This document shows positions 44,867-50,198 of a stretch of 50,198 nucleotides of DNA, in pieces. Made by a program: the position numbers and the translations under genes. How positions within the stretch are numbered: the first letter of the stretch is position 1; every line of letters begins with the position of its first letter. The notes beneath the pieces were generated by a model that saw only the letters and a list, made by a program, of their open reading frames with translations, was not told the DNA's origin and searched no databases. Origin of the DNA: Bacteroidota bacterium (lineage in GTDB: Bacteria; Bacteroidota; Bacteroidia; Chitinophagales; Chitinophagaceae); contig VBAT01000064.1 of assembly GCA_005884665.1 (NCBI GenBank), positions 26,630 through 76,827 of the forward strand. Direction: 5' to 3'.

Positions 44867-46096
44867 CTAATATTCGGATTTTTCTTTTGGAGGTAACCAT
44901 CCCATCGGAGGTACAACGGCAGGTGTCCTGTAATAATTATTCTGCAGGGAATCGTTCCAGCCGTTTGGGTTGCTATTAAAAGTAGTGCTGCTGAAATAAA
45001 TGCTTCCCTGCACATTGGGATAGCTGCGCAGGAGTTTTATCTGGTTGGGCAATTCATTTACGTTCTTCCAGGCCTTATTTCTTTCATTGACCCGGTAGAT
45101 CCCGTGACCAATATAAATATGACGGCCATAACTATGTTTACTCCACCAGTCCAGGATCTTTTCGTATGCGATCTTATCATGGCCGATCTCAAGATAGAGT
45201 TGGGGCGCCACATAATCTATCCAACCTTCCTGCAGCCAGAGGAGAATATTCGCATACAGGTCGTCGTAGTTGCTTACGCCGGATTGTGTATCACTACCGT
45301 CGCGATCTACATTTTTATTTCGCCAGACACTGAACGGTGATATCCCAAATTTGCAATAAGGCTTTATGTTTTTTATAGAGGTACTGATCATGCGGATGAT
45401 CGTATCAACATTGCTCCTGCGCCAGTCCGGTTTGGAAAGGTTGCTACCAGAGCGCTTGTACGATACATCATCAGGAAATTCTTTGCCGGGAATGCGATAG
45501 GGATAAAAATAGTCGTCCATATGAATCGCGTCTATGTCGTAGCGCCGTACAATATCACTAATAACATTCACCACGAACTCCCGTGCCTGCTTATTGGCCG
45601 GATCAAAATATTTGGCTTCCCCATAGGTAATGAACCACTCGGGATGTTTCCTCGTGATATGATCCGGGGCGATCGACGAACTGGGAATATTGAAATTGGC
45701 TCGGTAAGGATTGCACCAGGCATGAAACTCCATACCACGTTTATGTGCCTCATCGATCATAAACTGGAGTGGGTCATAATAAGGTGAGGGGGCCCGGCCC
45801 TGTACACCTGTAAGCCATTGGCTCCAGGGTTCGTATTTCGAAGGGTAAAATGCATCGGCGGCAGGTCTTACCTGCACGATCACCGCGTTCATACCATTTC
45901 TTTGGTGCATATCCAGTTGCCGGATAAATTCGGCTTTCTGACTGTCGACATTCACCATGCCTCTTGAAGGCCAATCAATATTGTCTACGGTGGCTATCCA
46001 GACGCCGCGGAACTCAAACATCGGCGGTTTTGGCTGTGCCGCCAGGAAAAAAGGGAATGCAAATAAAATACAGACAAATAAGTATGTTCGTTTCAT
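44867..46096 (-). CDS. Family 10 glycosylhydrolase-like protein (GHL10)
   Basis: 409 aa from ATG 46096. Signal peptide MKRTYLFVCILFAFPFFLAAQ, then EFRGVWIATVDNIDWPS, the family opening. Further markers: NAVIVQVRPAADAFYPS, AHKRGMEFHAWCNPYRAN, IHMDDYFYPY and KFGISPFSVWRN. Probably acts outside the cytoplasm on a polysaccharide; the target is unknown. It begins 19 bases after the MarR gene on the same strand, so the two probably share a transcript. Confidence 0.88.
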   Translation of the reverse strand: MKRTYLFVCILFAFPFFLAAQPKPPMFEFRGVWIATVDNIDWPSRGMVNVDSQKAEFIRQLDMHQRNGMNAVIVQVRPAADAFYPSKYEPWSQWLTGVQGRAPSPYYDPLQFMIDEAHKRGMEFHAWCNPYRANFNIPSSSIAPDHITRKHPEWFITYGEAKYFDPANKQAREFVVNVISDIVRRYDIDAIHMDDYFYPYRIPGKEFPDDVSYKRSGSNLSKPDWRRSNVDTIIRMISTSIKNIKPYCKFGISPFSVWRNKNVDRDGSDTQSGVSNYDDLYANILLWLQEGWIDYVAPQLYLEIGHDKIAYEKILDWWSKHSYGRHIYIGHGIYRVNERNKAWKNVNELPNQIKLLRSYPNVQGSIYFSSTTFNSNPNGWNDSLQNNYYRTPAVVPPMGWLPPKEKSEY

Positions 46097-46115
46097 CGGT
46101 GGAAAATGCATTAAT

Positions 46116-46574
46116 TTATTCATTGGGGTCACGGATCTTATCTAACAAATCACTTAAAATGACAGCTTCTTTTTTACTAAGGTTGCCAAGGATACCATCC
46201 AACTCGTCCTGCCGGGCATCGAATTTCTCCAGCAATTTCCGTCCTTTATCGCTAATCGTGATATCTACCAGCCTCCGATCTTTTTTACAAAGCCCTTTTT
46301 TAACAAGTCCTTTGGCGATCAGGCGATCCACGATCCGGCTGGTGTCACTCATTTTGTCCAGCATTCTTTCACGGATCTGCAAGGTAGATAAGGGTTGGGG
46401 ATGACTGCCCCTCAAAATCCGTAGAATGTTGAACTGCTGGGGGGTAATGTCTTCCGCTGAGAACAATTCCTTTGTTTTTTCAGTCACCCATCCATAGGTA
46501 TAAATCAGGTTAATGGCAGCTTTTTGATACTCATTCCGAAATTTCGCCTGGTGTATGTCCTGGTCAATCCCCAT
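46116..46574 (-). CDS. MarR family transcriptional regulator
   Basis: 152 aa from ATG 46574; the upstream frame stays open but the added 61 residues are not MarR-like. The winged helix is DITPQQFNILRILRG, LSTLQIRERMLDKMSDTSRIVDRLIAKGLV and RRLVDITISDKGRKLLEKF. The usual MarR role is repression lifted by phenolic or oxidative ligands. First gene of a two-gene unit with the GHL10 protein. Confidence 0.88.
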   Translation of the reverse strand: MGIDQDIHQAKFRNEYQKAAINLIYTYGWVTEKTKELFSAEDITPQQFNILRILRGSHPQPLSTLQIRERMLDKMSDTSRIVDRLIAKGLVKKGLCKKDRRLVDITISDKGRKLLEKFDARQDELDGILGNLSKKEAVILSDLLDKIRDPNE

Positions 46575-46800
46575 GATCAAGAATTTAACGATAAAAATAG
46601 AACGTTTCGTACGAATGCCGTAGCACGATCGCATTTTTTGACATTGATTAAACGGTATTTCGGCTGGAAAGGTTTTTAAATTATTCACAAACTCCATGCA
46701 GCAATACGAATAAAAAATCCCTCTTTGTGGTATTGCCGTATCTTCTGAAAACAGCAACTTTGTTGCCTCACCTTGGGCTGATATCTAAAACTCTTTTTTC

Positions 46801-46890
46801 ATGAAATTGCTGACGGAATCGATCAAGAACTTCTTTGAAGGCTTTATCTCATTTTATACGACCATTTACCAGGAGATGACAAGGAAGTAA
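46801..46890 (+). CDS. Possible 29-residue peptide
   Basis: ATG to TAA encodes MKLLTESIKNFF, EGFISFYTTIYQEMTRK, an amphipathic helix with a basic end. A promoter-like TTTG/TATC pair lies 15-40 bases upstream. Short open frames of this length arise by chance, so support is modest. Confidence 0.3.
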   Translation: MKLLTESIKNFFEGFISFYTTIYQEMTRK

Positions 46891-46894
46891 ACAG

Positions 46895-46927
46895 CAGAGC
46901 GAGAAACAGAGCGGGAGCGAGGGGAAG
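46895..46927. repeat. GAAACAGAGCGGGAGCGA repeat, plus orientation
   Basis: Near copy of the element at 39391-39421 (opposite strand), with a similar looser match at 48630-48690 and a partial match at 7650. It lies just after the small frame. Confidence 0.45.
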
Positions 46928-46978
46928 ATGAATAAGAGAAATCACCGCTCTTCGCACTCTTTCCCCGCACTTCATTCG

Positions 46979-47482
46979 TCACGCCGTTGTCCCGCCAATT
47001 GGCGGGATTGCGCGAATCTTAAGCTTGGCTGCCATTTTAAATATGGTAAACAGGTGATGCGCCTCGTGAAGCAGAAAAAAATTCATCCACTGCCCCAGGT
47101 CCATTTTGCCATAAACCGGGTGTTCGCCGGTTTTTTTCAGGTCAATTTCGTTGAAAGAAAGGATACCCGCGGCCATTTCCTTTCGAGTTGTCAGCAGATC
47201 CTGCATGATTTCCCGGGTTGATTTACCACAGTTGTCATGGAATAATGGATCCGCTTCGGCAGTATAGCGGTCAAAAGACGGATTCTGTTCATCAAGCATT
47301 TGGCGAATCCGGCGGATAAAAGTATGCTGGTATGTCTGGAGGTGAACGATGTTTTCAAATATGGACCACTTGCCAGTGTCTACCTGCATCCTGATCTGCT
47401 CATCAGACAAACCATCCACGAGATCGAGAAGTGATTTGTGCTGGTATTGAAGCCTGGAGGCTACTGAAGAAGGGATAAGCAT
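46979..47482 (-). CDS. DinB family protein
   Basis: 167 aa four-helix protein of the DinB/YfiT type. Metal-binding histidines are expected near HLQTYQHTFIRRI and LHEAHHLF; DLGQWMNFFLLHEAHHLF fits the C-terminal motif. Many members are thiol-linked transferases or of unknown function. The last codons run into a repeat (CCGCCAATTGGCGG at 46994-47007), so the C-terminus may be extended. Lies 92 bases from the radical SAM gene, same strand. Confidence 0.85.
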   Translation of the reverse strand: MLIPSSVASRLQYQHKSLLDLVDGLSDEQIRMQVDTGKWSIFENIVHLQTYQHTFIRRIRQMLDEQNPSFDRYTAEADPLFHDNCGKSTREIMQDLLTTRKEMAAGILSFNEIDLKKTGEHPVYGKMDLGQWMNFFLLHEAHHLFTIFKMAAKLKIRAIPPIGGTTA

Positions 47483-47574
47483 AGAAAAGTTGGTTTAATG
47501 CTCAATCGCTGTTTACAATCCATTAGTTTACCGATGCCCGGTAAATTATTTATTGTCAAACCTGGCAGAAAAAC

Positions 47575-48624
47575 CTAGGAATTCTCCCAAACTTTGGTTC
47601 CCTCGCTGCAATTGGAACAGATGTCAATGTTTTTCCTGCCCTTCAGGATATTTTTGCGGAACTGTTTGTACTCTCCATCGTTCCATATTTCCTTAAAGGT
47701 TTTTTCCTTCAGGTTACCAAGACGGTGTTGTGCATCCTTGTCAAAACAACAGGGTGCTACCAAACCATCCCAGGTGATGACAGGGTCATGCCAGAGCCTC
47801 CAGCAATGATTGGCTAATTTGCCTTTGAACTCATGGCCGTTTTCGGTCTTTCGATACCGGCTGTATTTATCAATGGTGGGAATTAAATGGTTCGGATCGT
47901 TCTCATAATCGTAGACCTGGGCTGTCTTGAACCACACGTCGTCTACTCCTATTTCTTTGGCCAGTTTCTTTACATCCTCGATCTGATGCTCATTAGGTTT
48001 TACAACGAGAAACTGGAATACTATAAATGGTGTTCTACTTTTCAGTTGCTTCTTCCACTTCACAATATTACGGGTGCCCTCGAGCACTTTGTCCAGCCTT
48101 CCACCAACACGGTATTGCTGGTACACGTCCTGCGTGGTTCCGTCAATAGAAATGATCAAACGATCCAGGCCACTTTCAATGGTACGTCTTGCATTGTTAT
48201 CGTTAAGGTAATGCGCATTCGTAGATGTTGCAGTATATATTTTCTTTCCCGACGCATAACTTACCATATCCAGGAAATCCGGGTTCAGGTAAGGCTCCCC
48301 CTGGAAATAGAATACGAGGTAGAGAAGGTCTTTATAAAGCTGGTCGATCGTTTCGGTAAAAAAATCTCTCTGCAACATCCCGGTCGGCCGTGTAAAGGCT
48401 CTCAACCCGCTTGGGCATTCCGGGCAGCGAAGATTGCAGGAAGTTGTGGGTTCGAATGAGATAGATACGGGGTAACCCCATTGGACAGGACTCTTTGTCC
48501 ATTTACTTACGTAATAACTGCCCAGTACTCTAATGCCATTCCAGGCACGACGGAATGTAAGTTTGGATAAAAGATTTATACTATCGCTGCGGTTAAATCC
48601 GGGCATCGTTGTAAAGTTAAACAT
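47575..48624 (-). CDS. Radical SAM / SPASM domain protein
   Basis: 349 aa from ATG 48624 (48606 also possible); the longer frame upstream (to 48819) reads as repeat-derived sequence and is not used. The SAM-binding CxxxCxxC is CNLRCPEC (Cys63, Cys67, Cys70). The SPASM cysteines lie in PCCFDKDAQHRLGNL and CSNCSEG near the end. SPASM proteins bind auxiliary iron-sulfur clusters and often modify peptides or act as dehydrogenases; the target is unknown. No peptide precursor was seen nearby. Divergent from pxpB. Confidence 0.88.
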   Translation of the reverse strand: MFNFTTMPGFNRSDSINLLSKLTFRRAWNGIRVLGSYYVSKWTKSPVQWGYPVSISFEPTTSCNLRCPECPSGLRAFTRPTGMLQRDFFTETIDQLYKDLLYLVFYFQGEPYLNPDFLDMVSYASGKKIYTATSTNAHYLNDNNARRTIESGLDRLIISIDGTTQDVYQQYRVGGRLDKVLEGTRNIVKWKKQLKSRTPFIVFQFLVVKPNEHQIEDVKKLAKEIGVDDVWFKTAQVYDYENDPNHLIPTIDKYSRYRKTENGHEFKGKLANHCWRLWHDPVITWDGLVAPCCFDKDAQHRLGNLKEKTFKEIWNDGEYKQFRKNILKGRKNIDICSNCSEGTKVWENS

Positions 48625-48846
48625 TCCGGAAAAGAAGTGCGGAGAAACAGTGCAAAGAGCGATGTCTCCTCCGATTTGGTCTTTTTTCCCCGCTCCCGCC
48701 TGGCCGCCGGTCGCCGGTCTCTTGCGCAATAGCTTCAGCGACGGCGCACGGCCAAAGCCTTTGGCGACAATACGCAGGCAGGCTCTATTCCACACTCTTC
48801 CTTGCTCAAAATTCCGCATAATTGTTTTAAGTTACAGGCACAACCA

Positions 48847-49554
48847 ATGCCGGGATCACCCAGACATAGCATTTTTCCTATCAGCGATTCAGCCCTGACC
48901 ATTGATTTTGGAAATATTATTGATGAATCTATAAATCAACAGGTGCTTTACCTGTTCCGGCAATTGCAACAAAATCCGATTGCCGGAATGATCGAAGCGG
49001 TTCCTGCCTACAGCTCCCTTACCATTTATTACGACCTGTTTCAATTGAGGAAGTCCATTCCAGCTGGCACGACGGTTTATGACTGGATAAGCGCCCGACT
49101 GCAGGAAAAACTGGAGCAGCCTTCTATTATAAATAATGAAGAGACCAGGCTTATTACGATCCCGGTTTGTTACGAGCCTGAATTCGCCCCGGATATCGAA
49201 GCGTTGTCCAGGCAAAAGGATATTGCTGTCGAAGAAGTGATACGAATTCATAGTTCAGGGGAGTATCGCGTTTATATGCTTGGCTTCCTGCCGGGGTTTT
49301 GTTATCTCGGTGAAGTGGACGAAAGGATCGTGGTCTCCCGTAAACCTCAACCGCAGCCGGTTGCTGCCGGAAGCGTGGGCATCGCCGGCCGGCAAACCGG
49401 TATTTACCCGATGGCATCTCCGGGAGGCTGGCAGATAATCGGGCGAACACCCCTGAAACTATTTGATGCGCAAAAAGAGCAACCAGCATTATTGATGGCT
49501 GGCGACAGGATCCAGTTCACTTCAATCACCAAAAATGAATTTGCGAGTTATTAA
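48847..49554 (+). CDS. pxpB: 5-oxoprolinase subunit PxpB (KipI family)
   Basis: 235 aa from ATG 48847. Signatures FLPGFCYLGEVDERI, AAGSVGIAGRQTGIYPMASPGGWQIIGRTP and KLFDAQ are diagnostic for the KipI/PxpB family. With PxpA and PxpC it opens 5-oxoproline to glutamate. The first residues (MPGSPRHS) include ISDSALTIDFG, the usual start. Overlaps pxpC by 20 bases. PxpA is not in the window (may lie beyond). Confidence 0.9.
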   Translation: MPGSPRHSIFPISDSALTIDFGNIIDESINQQVLYLFRQLQQNPIAGMIEAVPAYSSLTIYYDLFQLRKSIPAGTTVYDWISARLQEKLEQPSIINNEETRLITIPVCYEPEFAPDIEALSRQKDIAVEEVIRIHSSGEYRVYMLGFLPGFCYLGEVDERIVVSRKPQPQPVAAGSVGIAGRQTGIYPMASPGGWQIIGRTPLKLFDAQKEQPALLMAGDRIQFTSITKNEFASY

Positions 49555-50198
49555 AGCAGGTGTAATGGACACCATCCAGGACCTGGGCCGCTACGGGTGG
49601 CAACATGCGGGTATCAATCCAGGGGGAGCGATGGACAAGGTATCTGCGCAGGTGGCTAATATTCTTGTCGGCAATGAAACAACCGAGGCGGTTATTGAAT
49701 TGCATTTCCCCGCTTCTGCTTTTTTCTTCGAGCAACCTTCATTGATCGCAATCACCGGCGCCGATTTTTCAGCTACATTAAATGGCGAAGAGATCCCCGG
49801 GATGCGTCCAGTGCTGGTAAGCAAGTATAGCATCCTGCAGTTTCATAAAGCCATCAATGGGGCAAGGGCTTACCTGGCTGTACATGGAGGACTTGGCACA
49901 GAACCCTGGTTAAACAGTTCGAGCACACACCTGAAAGCTGAGGCAGGTGGTTATAAAGGAAGGATTTTGCAAAAAGACGATGAGATCGCCTTCCGCAAAG
50001 ACGTGGATCTTTGTCCGTTACTGGAAAAAAAGGAATTTGAAATATTGCCCTGGAAAGCCGACAATGACTGGGGAAATAATCACCGCGGAGAGATATGGGC
50101 TTTGCCAGGACATGAGTGGAATTGGTTGAGTGATCCGTCAAGGCAAAAATTCTTCGAGGAATCGTTCCTTATTACGAATCATTCCGACCGCATGGGTT
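49535..50198 (+). CDS. pxpC: 5-oxoprolinase subunit PxpC (KipA family), cut by the window end
   Basis: ATG at 49535 opens a frame with no stop to the last base (about 221 codons): MNLRVIKAGVMDTIQDLGRY, WQHAGINPGGAMDKVSAQVANILVGN, AVIELHFP, and TGADFSATLNG. These are the family's N-terminal features (biotin-dependent-carboxylase-like fold). It overlaps pxpB, as usual for the pair. The C-terminal part is missing from this window. Confidence 0.9.
   Translation, partial: MNLRVIKAGVMDTIQDLGRYGWQHAGINPGGAMDKVSAQVANILVGNETTEAVIELHFPASAFFFEQPSLIAITGADFSATLNGEEIPGMRPVLVSKYSILQFHKAINGARAYLAVHGGLGTEPWLNSSSTHLKAEAGGYKGRILQKDDEIAFRKDVDLCPLLEKKEFEILPWKADNDWGNNHRGEIWALPGHEWNWLSDPSRQKFFEESFLITNHSDRMG

Larger units (their letters stand above)
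46575..46978. other. 404-base gap with a small open frame and a repeat
   Basis: Contains the MarR promoter (minus), the 29-codon frame at 46801-46890 and a copy of the GAAACAGAGCGGGAGCGA repeat at 46895-46927. TTTG at 46761 with TATC at 46784 could be a -33/-7 pair for the small frame. No RNA gene was recognised. Confidence 0.35.

Noticed and set aside
46575..46757. N-terminal extension of the MarR protein
   Set aside because: The extra 61 residues do not resemble any MarR N-terminus; the ATG at 46574 gives the normal length.
48625..48819. N-terminal extension of the radical SAM protein
   Set aside because: The added 65 residues are basic and repeat-derived (contain the GCGGAGAAA repeat), do not match the family, and would overlap the divergent pxpB start region.
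1..50198. tRNA, rRNA or tmRNA genes
   Set aside because: No T-loop GTTCGAATC with paired stems and no rRNA-like sequence was found on reading; GTTCGAATG at about 48450 and GTTCGAATT at 44850 do not fold into tRNA arms.

Overview
The window is about 50 kb of chromosome from a Bacteroidota bacterium, most likely Chitinophagales/Chitinophagaceae. The evidence is a type IX secretion (T9SS) type B sorting domain, a FecI-type sigma / FecR / SusC / SusD cassette, a DUF6089 outer-membrane barrel, TlpA-type thioredoxins, a DUF6520-like small protein, weak ribosome binding sites, and the GAGGCTGTCC hairpins typical of that group. No tRNA, rRNA, CRISPR array, transposase or integrase was seen.

Layout. 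1-3.8 kb: xanthine dehydrogenase operon xdhA-xdhB on the minus strand. 4.2-11.4 kb: an outer-membrane protein, an ABC exporter, an MFS drug exporter, an alpha/beta hydrolase, two small lipoproteins and an ORF6N protein. 11.5-16.3 kb: a T9SS-exported lectin/PKD/repeat adhesin whose signal peptide lies in another frame, and a secreted glycoside hydrolase. 16.4-18.5 kb: HicBA toxin-antitoxin, an XRE regulator, an orphan gene that may lack its 5' end, and a decayed fragment of an HTH gene. 18.6-22.0 kb: methyltransferase / small gene / SulP transporter operon, divergent from a Crp-type regulator. 22.0-22.9 kb: one of two near-identical HTH genes.

23.0-35.8 kb is the most distinctive region. A sigma factor and FecR-type anti-sigma factor precede a SusC/SusD pair. 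Three tandem paralogous TlpA-DUF3738 thioredoxin-fold proteins follow. Facing them are a DUF6520-like exported peptide with two cysteines, a MauE/DoxX-type redox membrane protein and an AraC regulator. Together they look like a thiol-redox outer-membrane system, although its substrate cannot be read from the sequence.

36-50 kb: a second Crp-type regulator, the second HTH paralogue, a broken hypothetical gene, methylglyoxal synthase (frameshifted), YceI, recA, a glucosaminidase, rpoN, a GHL10 hydrolase, MarR, DinB, a radical SAM/SPASM protein, and the start of a pxpB-pxpC 5-oxoprolinase operon that runs off the right end.

Three genes (the T9SS lectin, a small gene upstream of sulP, and mgsA) each need a one- or two-base indel to read as one protein. 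Three more loci show weaker signs of the same. Either the assembly carries indel errors or these genes are decaying; the sequence alone cannot decide.
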